Positions 1 to 6,482 are shown, counted from the stretch's first letter. The stretch is DNA of 6,482 nucleotides from Candidatus Thorarchaeota archaeon (GCA_029856425.1 JAHQWZ010000108.1:1-6482); one strand, 5' to 3'. Notes: generated from the letters alone by a model not told the origin. A program made the numbers and translations.

Positions 1-1
1 C

Positions 2-883
2 ATTCATCAACCCAAATAGTAGGAATAATGGGATTACTGTTGCCCAATCATTCACTACAAACGCCCAAGCTGAAGTTGAGATTAGCAGGACAAATGCCAG
101 GAGGAGAACAGGCTTTCTTCCAAAACGATCTGATGCACGCCCAAAGGGATAGGCACTTGCAGCATACACAACTGTGAAGAGAATGTAAAGAAGAGGCAGC
201 TGTTCTTCAAGATATCCATAGTTTTGTGAAAAAAGGATTAGAAAGGAGTAGCTGAAGGTGGCTAGAGCAAAGAGGATTGATGCAAAGAGGAATATCTTCA
301 AATTTCTATCAAGTCCGCGGAAGCTGACTCCCTTGAATACATCCTTGCCTTTCTCTTCTTTGATCAACACAGACACCACTATTACTGCACCTGCTCCGGG
401 CAAGACTGCCAGTAGAATGATTCCTGCGTAGCTGAGAGTGGCAAAGAGAAGAACTGTGATGACAGAACCTAAGACAGCTCCAGCAGTGTCTAATGCTCTC
501 AAGACCCCAAATGCTCGTCCACGTTTCTCTTCCTCAGCATAGCTTGCGACAATCGCATCTCTAGGTGGTCCGCGCATCTTGCCAAGCCTATCAGCGGACT
601 TCCAAAACAGGATTTGATAGAAACCCGCTGCAAGAAGGAACCCAATTCGCGACATCATCGAAAGGAAGTAGCCCGCAGTTATGAACGCCTTCCGCTTTCC
701 CGTCCTGTCCGATGCATACCCCGCACCTAGTTTAGACAGCGATGTTATTGTCAGAGCGAGACCATCCACGATTCCTATCTGAAAAAACGACAGGCCCAAT
801 TGTATCTGTAAGAATGTTGGCCAGATTGGAGCTATCATGTCAGAACCGGCATCATTTAGGAATGAGGCGGTGCCAAAAACCAA
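2..883 (-). CDS. MFS transporter, partial (C-terminus beyond left edge)
   Basis: This is a membrane transporter of the major facilitator superfamily, which moves small solutes by proton-coupled or facilitated transport; the substrate cannot be told. The minus-strand frame stays open for 294 codons and reads as alternating hydrophobic segments. The loop-2/3 signature (motif A) is visible at residues 55-64 as G-x3-D-R-x-G-K-R. Its second-half copy is at about 248-257 as G-x3-D-R-x-G-R-K, and the two mark the two six-helix halves. The N-terminus (SFLNDAGSDMIAPIWPTFL) is typical of the first helix region in this superfamily. About 100 residues should lie beyond the left edge. The start is uncertain. 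No ATG or GTG lies in frame between the stop at 1004-1006 and a Met inside the first conserved block, so I chose the TTG at 883, which has a weak GGGATC-like site 5-10 bases upstream. The gene diverges from the DUF362 gene. Family assignment is firm; the start is not. Confidence 0.88.
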   Translation of the reverse strand, partial: MVFGTASFLNDAGSDMIAPIWPTFLQIQLGLSFFQIGIVDGLALTITSLSKLGAGYASDRTGKRKAFITAGYFLSMMSRIGFLLAAGFYQILFWKSADRLGKMRGPPRDAIVASYAEEEKRGRAFGVLRALDTAGAVLGSVITVLLFATLSYAGIILLAVLPGAGAVIVVSVLIKEEKGKDVFKGVSFRGLDRNLKIFLFASILFALATFSYSFLILFSQNYGYLEEQLPLLYILFTVVYAASAYPFGRASDRFGRKPVLLLAFVLLISTSAWAFVVNDWATVIPLFLLFGLMN

Positions 884-998
884 GGTTGGATCCCTTTCCT
901 TCTGATTTGCAGGTCTTTCTGTGCTTGACAGGCGAGTTCCCTCACTTCTTGAGTTGGTTTCCTGACATTTATTCTTGGCCTTTCCCAGTACGGAACCG

Positions 999-1009
999 TT
1001 TTATTATAC
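999..1009 (+). promoter_or_regulatory. TATA-box promoter of the DUF362 gene, probably bidirectional
   Basis: An AT-rich element (TTTTATTATA) is preceded by CGGAACCG, which could serve as the TFB recognition element. Its centre lies about 24 bases before the ATG at 1028, the usual distance from an archaeal TATA box to the transcript start, so transcription should begin at or next to the start codon. On the opposite strand it reads TATAATAAAA and could also drive the divergent transporter gene, with a start near 980. Inferred from position and composition only. Confidence 0.6.
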
Positions 1010-1027
1010 AACCATAACCTCTCAATC

Positions 1028-2230
1028 ATGAGCCCTAGTAGGTCAAAGGTCTACTTTGGATCTGTGAAACATGGGAACACGGGTCGTTTCGCCTCCTTTG
1101 CGGCGAAAGTGGACAAGGTTATAGAACATCTCGATTTCTCAACAATCGAGAAGAAAGACAAAGTCGCTATCAAGATGCACTTGGGATTCAATGATGGATA
1201 TCAGACCGTTCCTGTCTTTTTTGTGCGTCGGGTGGTAAAAGCAGTCAAGAAGGCTGGAGGCTACCCATTTGTGACCGATAATCCCACCGCAGTCTATAAT
1301 GCTGCAGAACGCGGTTATACATCCGAAACATGCGGATGCCCCTTAATTCCGTCGGCTGGAGTAAAGGATGGTTATACAAGGCAAGTGGAGTTCAACTTCG
1401 GGAACATAGACACAATGGAGATGGGCGGAGTTATGGCTGATGCAGATGTCCTTATCGACTTCACGCATGTCAAGGGGCATAACTCCTGTGGGTATGGAGG
1501 AGCAGTGAAGAATATCGCTCTTGGTGGATATCATGGACCAAGCCGCTGGCAGAAGATACATGGTGTTGAAGCCAGTATACCCTATTGGGATTCTGAAAAG
1601 TGCACTCCTGAGCACGCAAAGAAACTTGTTGAGAGCTGCCCTGACGAGTGTATCAGCTATAATGAAGAGAAGCATCAACTCACTGTTGCATTCGGTATGT
1701 GTGATCAATGTTGGAAGTGCATGGAGGCCGATAAGGCTGTTGGCTGTTTGGATTTGAAGCAAGAGAACTATGCGATGTTTCAGCAGCTGATGGCGCGGGC
1801 AGCAAATGAAGTCCTAAAGACATTTGATGAGAACAAACGCTTCTTCCTGAACTTTGCCCTAGACATCACAGCTTTGTGTGACTGCTGGGGAATTGCTCAG
1901 CCGCACGTGGTGAATGACATAGGCGTTCTTGGAAGCCGAGCTATCGTTGCTATTGAACAAGCATCACTTGATCTGGTGGCAAATGAGGGTCTCATAGAGA
2001 GTATGATTCCCCCGTACTTCAAGAATCTGAATATGGATCCTGATGCTGACCTTCACCCGTTCGCAAGGCTGCATGGGCCAATGAAGAACCCATACCTGGT
2101 TGTAGATTACTGTGAAGAACTTGGAATGGGTTCGAGGAAGTACGATCTTATTGAAGTGCTATCAGTTGAAGAAACCAAGAATATGGAACCTCCAAAGGGA
2201 GTCAGTGAAACACAACCATCATTCTTCTAG
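1028..2230 (+). CDS. DUF362 domain protein with atypical ferredoxin-like cysteine region
   Basis: A 400-residue, probably cytoplasmic protein of the DUF362 family, whose members often carry a ferredoxin-like insert and are presumed redox or iron-sulfur proteins; no reaction is established. The N-terminal half has family hallmarks: KVAIKMHLG near residues 45-53, an aspartate-rich DADVLIDFTHVKGHNSCGYGGAVKN region around 138-162, and the GAVKNIALGG motif. The insert carries C225-x2-C228-x2-C231-x8-C240, a plausible 4Fe-4S set. The preceding half has only C192, C204-Pro and C208, so a normal CxxCxxCxxxCP set is missing. Further cysteine pairs are at C102/C104 and C284/C286 (ALCDCWG). No signal peptide or membrane segment is seen. 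There is no Shine-Dalgarno sequence before the ATG, and the TATA element about 24 bases upstream implies a leaderless message. The gene stands alone: 161 bases and a new promoter follow it. Family call is strong; the function is unknown. Confidence 0.88.
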   Translation: MSPSRSKVYFGSVKHGNTGRFASFAAKVDKVIEHLDFSTIEKKDKVAIKMHLGFNDGYQTVPVFFVRRVVKAVKKAGGYPFVTDNPTAVYNAAERGYTSETCGCPLIPSAGVKDGYTRQVEFNFGNIDTMEMGGVMADADVLIDFTHVKGHNSCGYGGAVKNIALGGYHGPSRWQKIHGVEASIPYWDSEKCTPEHAKKLVESCPDECISYNEEKHQLTVAFGMCDQCWKCMEADKAVGCLDLKQENYAMFQQLMARAANEVLKTFDENKRFFLNFALDITALCDCWGIAQPHVVNDIGVLGSRAIVAIEQASLDLVANEGLIESMIPPYFKNLNMDPDADLHPFARLHGPMKNPYLVVDYCEELGMGSRKYDLIEVLSVEETKNMEPPKGVSETQPSFF

Positions 2231-2322
2231 TAATATAGGAGATTAAGTAGTATTAGAGGGAATATACAGAGAGAGCTTGCACTGAACAACAGAAGGGTCT
2301 GTTCGCATACGACATAAGAACC

Positions 2323-2332
2323 TTTAATATAT
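2323..2332 (+). promoter_or_regulatory. TATA-box promoter of the SHOCT-like gene
   Basis: The element TTTAATATAT lies about 65 bases before the GTG start at 2392. It would place transcription near 2350 and give a leader of about 40 bases that holds the Shine-Dalgarno site. This suggests the gene is transcribed separately from the DUF362 gene. A second AT-rich stretch at 2338-2352 leaves the exact box uncertain. Confidence 0.5.
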
Positions 2333-2377
2333 GCTAGTAATATAGAATATAATGACCTAGCTCCTCTCAGTTGTAAG

Positions 2378-2383
2378 AAGGTG
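2378..2383 (+). promoter_or_regulatory. Shine-Dalgarno site deciding the GTG start at 2392
   Basis: AAGGTG matches the core of the archaeal Shine-Dalgarno consensus GGAGGTGA and ends 8 bases before the GTG, supporting GTG as the start of the 144-residue gene. Confidence 0.6.
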
Positions 2384-2391
2384 GGATGTAG

Positions 2392-2826
2392 GTGACAGAG
2401 AGTTCAACGCCTGAAGACAGACTCCGTAGGTATAAGGAGTTCATCCTAGGCCTTCAGCATTCTACTCGTCATCATTCAGAAGAAGTTGCATCCAAATCTA
2501 ATCCCATATCTTCTAGATCAAGGAAGCCTCTTGTTAAGCAGGAACTTATTGCGGCTCTAGCTGTTCTCAAGGAGAATGAGGAAGACTCTGCATCGAATGA
2601 GGAATCATCTGCTCGCAAGAATGTGCTGTTGCGGGTTAAGGAGAAGGCGCTCGAGTCATCAATGCTTGAGATAAAAGATGAGCGTCGCCGCCTAGAGCGC
2701 AAATTGGAGAAGGGCGAGATCACTAAAGACGAATACCATGCAGAAATACAAAAGCTTGTTCGCAAGGGCAAGAGCATTCTCAAAGAACAAACCATCGTTG
2801 CATCAAGGAAGAATGGTTTAGCCTAG
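2392..2826 (+). CDS. Small charged helical protein with SHOCT-like C-terminal motif
   Basis: A 144-residue hydrophilic protein, not recognised as a named family. Residues 1-75 are charged and serine-rich and probably flexible, apart from a short helix near 48-62 (VKQELIAALAVLKENEE). Residues 78-135 are strongly charged and likely helical or coiled-coil. Within them, residues 101-123 (LERKLEKGEITKDEYHAEIQ and on) follow the SHOCT pattern: leucines, then Gly-x-Ile-Thr, then Glu-Tyr, then a further helix. That short C-terminal motif is found in many otherwise unrelated proteins and is thought to mediate oligomerisation or tethering. There is no signal peptide, membrane segment or cysteine cluster. 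The GTG start is backed by an AAGGTG site 8 bases upstream and a TATA-like element about 65 bases upstream. A T-run follows the stop directly, so it is probably a single-gene transcript. The gene call is good; the function is not known. Confidence 0.8.
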   Translation: MTESSTPEDRLRRYKEFILGLQHSTRHHSEEVASKSNPISSRSRKPLVKQELIAALAVLKENEEDSASNEESSARKNVLLRVKEKALESSMLEIKDERRRLERKLEKGEITKDEYHAEIQKLVRKGKSILKEQTIVASRKNGLA

Positions 2827-2832
2827 TTTTTT
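2827..2832 (+). terminator. T-run, probable archaeal terminator
   Basis: Six T residues follow directly after the stop codon of the SHOCT-like gene, with no clear stem-loop before them. Archaeal termination commonly uses such non-template T tracts. The run is short and touches the stop codon, so efficiency is uncertain. Confidence 0.4.
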
Positions 2833-3016
2833 CTGCAAAACCTATTAATCTATCAGCATTTTCTCTAATACTTCACAGACGCGGAGGAAGAATCTAGCTT
2901 TCTTGAATTGAAATTTCTTGGGGCCTCTTATTTCTACTCACCCGATGCTTGACTAGAGAACAATACAATCATAGAAAAGTGAAAAAGGGGCACGTTAGTC
3001 TGGTAGCCTAGTAATA

Positions 3017-3022
3017 GGGAGG
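3017..3022 (+). promoter_or_regulatory. Strong Shine-Dalgarno site deciding the GTG start at 3029
   Basis: GGGAGG ends 6 bases before the GTG at 3029, close to the ideal archaeal match. It supports the GTG start. It also implies a leadered transcript, so the promoter must lie further upstream in 2833-3000, where I cannot pick out a convincing TATA box. Confidence 0.75.
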
Positions 3023-3028
3023 CTGAAA

Positions 3029-3934
3029 GTGCTGGCCAAGGGCAAGTCTGGCAAACGGCGCAAGAGTCCAACGCCAGATGAGGCCTACTTCAAGCGATTC
3101 TGCGAGTTGAGCAGACAAGGTTCCATGGAGCAGCTTGCAGAACTAATGAAGGGCTATTGGGTAGATAAAAAGGCGAATCCCCTTCATCGAATTTACAAGA
3201 TAATCGAAAAGGGCTGGCAAAAGACTAAGGACGATGATGCAGCCTCTGAGCAGCTTATGCTGGTACGAGATGGTGTGTTCGGAGCCCTCGACATGCTTTC
3301 ACTATCATTGCCCCTCAACGAGAGCACAGAACATATTATCGTGCAACTTGTGAAAGCCATTGACTGGAATGAAGGACGAAGAGCAGTACGAAGTGAATGT
3401 GCGAAAATTGCGTCAAGGATGATCTCTCAAGGAGATATTTCCCATCTCCATCCTTCAGCGCTTCAACGGGATGGCTTTGGATTCCTAGTTTCTGACCTCG
3501 AGGATGCCCTGCTGGAGAACCTTAGGAAAGCTGAGCCCCAGGTTCGAAAGGGCAAAGTCAATCTGACACATCTAGCAAACTCTGTGTTGGGCCGACGAAT
3601 TCTCAGAGAACAGACGATACCTGATGATAAACTCGAAGAAACTGATCCTCGATTTCTCCCCCTGAAAGAGGCTTATGATAGACTTCTAGTCGAGATGGAG
3701 CTGGAAGAATATGATATCTTTCCACAGGATACGCTTCAGACGACACTCAATGGACGTATCGTTGAAAAGAGTCTTGAATTTCCAGTCAAATCTGGACGTA
3801 ATTCAAAGAAGGTTGGGATTCAGTCCGACTTGAGTGAGTTCATTTCGGAAAAGAGGAAACCCACTAGGAAGAAGACAAAGAAGACCACGAAAAGCAGCAA
3901 AGCGAAGAAACGAAAGACCGGGGGGAAAGCCTAG
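3029..3934 (+). CDS. Unrecognised helical protein with lysine-rich C-terminal tail
   Basis: A 301-residue protein of no recognised family. The N-terminus (residues 1-13) is basic and rich in Lys, Arg, Gly and Ser. Residues about 17-190 read as amphipathic helices. One stretch around 116-135 (EGRRAVRSECAKIASRMI) resembles the second helix of a HEAT repeat, but clear repeats are lacking. Residues about 190-265 are mixed, with acidic patches. The final 29 residues (273-301) contain about 15 Lys or Arg among Thr, Ser and Gly, a tail of the kind that binds nucleic acid or acidic partners. No membrane segment, signal peptide or catalytic motif is seen. The GTG start has a strong GGGAGG site 6 bases upstream. 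The stop is one base before the ATG of the HEAT-repeat gene, so the two are almost certainly co-transcribed and translationally coupled, and their products may work together. A run of six G occurs four codons before the stop. Nucleic-acid binding is inference only. Confidence 0.82.
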   Translation: MLAKGKSGKRRKSPTPDEAYFKRFCELSRQGSMEQLAELMKGYWVDKKANPLHRIYKIIEKGWQKTKDDDAASEQLMLVRDGVFGALDMLSLSLPLNESTEHIIVQLVKAIDWNEGRRAVRSECAKIASRMISQGDISHLHPSALQRDGFGFLVSDLEDALLENLRKAEPQVRKGKVNLTHLANSVLGRRILREQTIPDDKLEETDPRFLPLKEAYDRLLVEMELEEYDIFPQDTLQTTLNGRIVEKSLEFPVKSGRNSKKVGIQSDLSEFISEKRKPTRKKTKKTTKSSKAKKRKTGGKA

Positions 3935-3935
3935 G

Positions 3936-5435
3936 ATGAGTCTTGATACATTGACCGACCTTGAGGCCAGGAAACTTAGAGAAATGCGAAGTGCAGTATG
4001 GTCTTTGGAGGCAGCCAGCCAAGAACGTATGTACACAGCTGCACAGACCCTTTCAATATATGAAGTGAATCGTACAATTCTCCCCACAATCATGACACTT
4101 CTTGCTACAGACGATATCTTCGTTCGAAAAATAGTATTCAGAACTGCTGGAAAGAATGTCTATGGCGTATACATTTCTGACTTCTTCTCATCAATATCGA
4201 ATCTGCCTCCAGCTGAGATTGCTCAAGTGCTGCAGAGCATCAAGGAAAGCTTCAGAGAAAATGGCTCACCCCCAGTAGGCGACCATAAAGCATGGATTTC
4301 ATCTCTTGAGAAGCTTGGCCGGGAACATCACGCTGGAGTCTTTGATCTAATGGCTTCTTTGGGTCGAGCTGGGACTAGGTGGGTTACGAGATTCATCAGA
4401 GATGACATACAAGATTTGAACATTGGTGCTATTGCGAGCATCAGAGAATATCCTGAAAAGACGCGCCATACACTCACCAAGCTTCTATGTGAGGTGGCTT
4501 CTGAAAGAAAGAGAGAGATGCTGAGCTACATAGTAGGGATAGTCGATACGAAATCCGCTAGACTCCTGAAGTCATTCCTCTCTGGAGGTTCTTGGCAGGA
4601 GCGAAAGGAAGTGGCAGCTGCTGTTGGCACTATTGGAATCACATCAACAGCGGGACTCGTGAGAAACCTCTTGAACGATCCCGACTGGAGAGTGAAACAA
4701 GAATTAGCTGAGAATATTGATGTTACAAAGTCGAAGTTGTCCAGCCTCACCCGAATTATGGAGATCCTTGTTGCGGACTCTCATACTAGGGTTAAGCGTT
4801 CTGCGGGGCGAACACTTCTCAGGATGGGCTTGCAGCCTTGCACCGGCTCCAAGTTGAGCACTCAACGTGATAGGCTAATGAAACGTTTTAGAGAGCAGCT
4901 TCTGAAGGCTGCGCCTTTAAACAAAGACATTGACTCATCTTGGTTGGGTGTTGATGTTTCAGGCGAAGACCCGATACCAATAATCTCTCCTAATGATCCT
5001 TCAAATGCAGGCATACCGGAGCCTGTTGGCATCGGAGACTTAGCATCCGCCCTTTCAAAGAAGAAGCCAGATACAACATCTGCCTCTGGAGAACTGGATC
5101 TCCGTTCGGCACTTCTCAAAAGGATGCTGGAAACCAAGGAGTCAACAGTGGCACCGATAGTTATTGCTGAGCCAGAACCAATATTAGACGCCACAAGCGA
5201 TACCTCAGAGATTGACCTCAGTCTCCCTCCACCTGCACGTTTTCTAGCACTAATGGATAACCTATCATTGACTCTGGGTAAAGCGCTACCAGTTATGGTG
5301 ATGAAAGCAAAATCCTCGGAGATAGAGATGTCACCAGAGGAGTTTGACGACGTGCTTGGTCAGCTTGTAAAGGAAGGAACAGTCTACATGGTCGATGAGG
5401 ACACGGTTCGGCGAGCTGACATATTGTCTGAGTAG
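3936..5435 (+). CDS. HEAT-repeat protein with possible winged-helix C-terminus
   Basis: A 499-residue, probably cytoplasmic scaffold-like protein. Helical HEAT-type repeats are seen at about residues 44-76, 204-235, 236-266 and 267-300. The clearest have the usual form of a hydrophobic helix, a short Asp/Pro turn and a second helix with V-R/K (NDPDWRVKQELAEN, ADSHTRVKRSAGRTLLRMG). The stretch between 77 and 203 is also helical. Residues about 320-427 are a low-complexity acidic, Pro- and Ser-rich linker. Residues 428-499 form a compact end whose pattern (MSPEEFDDVLGQLVKEGTVY, then MVDEDTVRRA) resembles a winged helix. The frame is open upstream to an ATG at 3834, but those 34 codons overlap the lysine tail of the preceding gene and look like its shadow; I therefore chose the ATG at 3936, one base after the previous stop. 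HEAT proteins usually bind other proteins; the partner is unknown, and the upstream gene product is the obvious candidate. Confidence 0.83.
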   Translation: MSLDTLTDLEARKLREMRSAVWSLEAASQERMYTAAQTLSIYEVNRTILPTIMTLLATDDIFVRKIVFRTAGKNVYGVYISDFFSSISNLPPAEIAQVLQSIKESFRENGSPPVGDHKAWISSLEKLGREHHAGVFDLMASLGRAGTRWVTRFIRDDIQDLNIGAIASIREYPEKTRHTLTKLLCEVASERKREMLSYIVGIVDTKSARLLKSFLSGGSWQERKEVAAAVGTIGITSTAGLVRNLLNDPDWRVKQELAENIDVTKSKLSSLTRIMEILVADSHTRVKRSAGRTLLRMGLQPCTGSKLSTQRDRLMKRFREQLLKAAPLNKDIDSSWLGVDVSGEDPIPIISPNDPSNAGIPEPVGIGDLASALSKKKPDTTSASGELDLRSALLKRMLETKESTVAPIVIAEPEPILDATSDTSEIDLSLPPPARFLALMDNLSLTLGKALPVMVMKAKSSEIEMSPEEFDDVLGQLVKEGTVYMVDEDTVRRADILSE

Positions 5436-5484
5436 AAATTGCTTGGGCAAAACTAATCAGATGCATGTATTGTCTACCTCTATT

Positions 5485-5490
5485 GTGAGG
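5485..5490 (+). promoter_or_regulatory. Shine-Dalgarno site of the amidohydrolase
   Basis: GTGAGG ends 8 bases before the ATG at 5499 and favours it over the out-of-frame ATG at 5492, which lies only one base after the site. Confidence 0.6.
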
Positions 5491-5498
5491 AATGTACA

Positions 5499-6482
5499 AT
5501 GCCATTAAGCACACTGATTCAGGGTGGCTTGGTTGTCACTGGTGATAGCAAGGGCACTATCTATCCTGACGGTTATCTCCGAATTGAAGACAGCCAAATA
5601 GCAGATCTGGGCAAAGGCAAACCCAAGGGGAAAGCTGACAACGTAATTGATGCAAAGGGGAGCGTCGTTATTCCCGGACTAATCACAGCTCATACACATC
5701 TCTATGGCATTCTCTTGCGGGGTGCCAGCCTGAACATAGAGCCACCAACGGATTTTGCCCAGATACTTCAAAGAGTATGGTGGCCGCTTGATGAAACAAT
5801 GACTCTGGAAGACGCTCATGCAAGCGCCCTCTCAGCCTCTGCGGATATGCTTCGCAATGGCTCAACCTTCTTCGCAGACACTTATTCGGGTCCAAACTCA
5901 ATTGAGGGCGTCTTAGATACTATCGCAGATGGATCGAATCGTGTTGGAATGCGATCCATGCTTGCTTTTGAGATGACCGAACGTGACAGTATTGAAGACG
6001 GTCATAGAGGACTTGAAGAAAATGTAAGATTCTCTGGATGTTCGAAATGCGGAGGTCTTGCATCTATAATGATGAGTATTCATGCCTCTTTCACAGTTAC
6101 CGATGAACTCATACAAAAAGCTGTAGAAGAAGCCCGTAGATTAGATATACCCATCACAATTCATACATCAGAGGGGTTGGTAGATCTCTATCATAATCTA
6201 GAACGCTATGGAGAGAGGACAGTAGAACGTCTTTCCAGACTTGGAGTTCTTAGCCCAAAGACTGTCCTTGCCCACTGTGTTCATGTCAACAACGCAGAGC
6301 TGGACCTGATTTCTGAACACGGTGCATCGGTGGCACACAATCCCATGTCGAATATGCTGAATGCTGTGGGAACTGCTCCGGTACCTGAAATGCTCAAGCG
6401 TGGAATACCAGTAGGTCTGGGTAACGATGGATGGATTTACGATCCTTTCGAAAACATGAGCTGTGCCTTAACTGTGCATCGA
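5499..6482 (+). CDS. SsnA/TrzN-like metal-dependent amidohydrolase, partial
   Basis: The first 328 residues of a cytoplasmic amidohydrolase-superfamily enzyme (TIM-barrel deaminase/chlorohydrolase branch); about 100-120 residues lie beyond the right edge. The metal site is complete as far as seen: H65-x-H67 in IPGLITAHTHLYG, H222 in the HTSEGLVD segment, H259 in AHCVH, H280 in HNPMSNMLN, and D310 in GLGNDG. The stretch EPPTDF...VWWPLDE near 81-100 and the FEMTERD...EENVRF region near 159-180 resemble the bacterial putative aminohydrolase SsnA, more than typical guanine or S-adenosylhomocysteine deaminases. The family removes amino or similar groups from nitrogen heterocycles; the true substrate cannot be read from sequence, and SsnA itself is poorly characterised. 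The gene starts 63 bases after the HEAT gene on the same strand with a GTGAGG site. It may be read through from the pair or have its own weak promoter. Confidence 0.88.
   Translation, partial: MPLSTLIQGGLVVTGDSKGTIYPDGYLRIEDSQIADLGKGKPKGKADNVIDAKGSVVIPGLITAHTHLYGILLRGASLNIEPPTDFAQILQRVWWPLDETMTLEDAHASALSASADMLRNGSTFFADTYSGPNSIEGVLDTIADGSNRVGMRSMLAFEMTERDSIEDGHRGLEENVRFSGCSKCGGLASIMMSIHASFTVTDELIQKAVEEARRLDIPITIHTSEGLVDLYHNLERYGERTVERLSRLGVLSPKTVLAHCVHVNNAELDLISEHGASVAHNPMSNMLNAVGTAPVPEMLKRGIPVGLGNDGWIYDPFENMSCALTVHR

Noticed and set aside
742..1017. 91-codon plus-strand open frame before the DUF362 gene
   Set aside because: Most of it lies antisense to the conserved transporter N-terminal region; its product is rich in Arg, Pro and Phe with no family resemblance.
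1343..1762. 139-codon minus-strand frame, and a 78-codon plus-strand frame at 1521-1757
   Set aside because: Both lie wholly inside the well-supported DUF362 gene in other frames and show no domain features.
2833..3016. Possible small RNA or promoter in the gap before the basic-tailed gene
   Set aside because: The sequence is AT-rich with only short, imperfect hairpins (for example AAGAA/TTCTT near 2890-2905) and no clear TATA box; nothing can be supported.
3834..3935. 34-codon N-terminal extension of the HEAT-repeat gene
   Set aside because: It is the shifted reading of the lysine-rich tail of the preceding gene; the ATG at 3936 directly after that stop is more natural. It remains relevant only if the G-run frameshift is real.
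4526..5194. Minus-strand open frames of 74 and 110 codons inside the HEAT gene
   Set aside because: They are shadows of the coding strand, with serine- and arginine-rich products typical of antisense frames.
5440..5451. Small inverted repeat TTGC-TTGG-GCAA after the HEAT gene as a terminator
   Set aside because: A four-base stem without a following T-run is too weak, and the next gene is only 63 bases away on the same strand.
5683..6116. Minus-strand open frames inside the amidohydrolase
   Set aside because: They overlap conserved metal-binding and barrel segments of the plus-strand enzyme and have no recognisable features.

Overview
The window looks like a stretch of archaeal chromosome of moderate GC content. 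The evidence is AT-rich TATA-type promoter elements about 25 bases upstream of inferred transcript starts, one gene that appears to be read from a leaderless transcript, Shine-Dalgarno sites of the GGAGGTGA type before other genes, GTG starts, and a DUF362-type protein of a kind common in archaea and anaerobes. An Asgard-type archaeon is possible, but this is an impression from gene style and cannot be proved from the sequence. There are no RNA genes, CRISPR arrays, insertion sequences or long repeats. No gene-free stretch exceeds about 200 bases.

Layout from left to right: (1) a major facilitator superfamily (MFS) transporter on the minus strand, cut by the left edge (about 2-883); (2) a short divergent intergenic region with an AT-rich element suited to fire both ways; (3) a 400-residue DUF362 protein with an unusual iron-sulfur-like cysteine pattern (1028-2230); (4) a 144-residue charged, helical protein with a SHOCT-like C-terminal motif, with its own promoter and Shine-Dalgarno site (2392-2826); (5) a tightly linked pair of unrecognised genes: a 301-residue helical protein with a strongly lysine-rich tail (3029-3934) and a 499-residue HEAT-repeat protein with a possible winged-helix C-terminus (3936-5435), separated by one base; (6) an SsnA/TrzN-like amidohydrolase, cut by the right edge (5499-6482).

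The transporter, the DUF362 protein and the amidohydrolase are readable as families, but their substrates are not. The most original part is the pair at 3029-5435. A basic-tailed protein and a helical-repeat scaffold are translated back to back, and a run of six G sits just before the first stop. Changing that run by one base would fuse the two frames. The small SHOCT-like protein upstream is also of unknown function but is separated by about 200 bases and a T-run, so it is probably a separate unit. I see no convincing sign of a defence system, a mobile element or a metabolic gene cluster.
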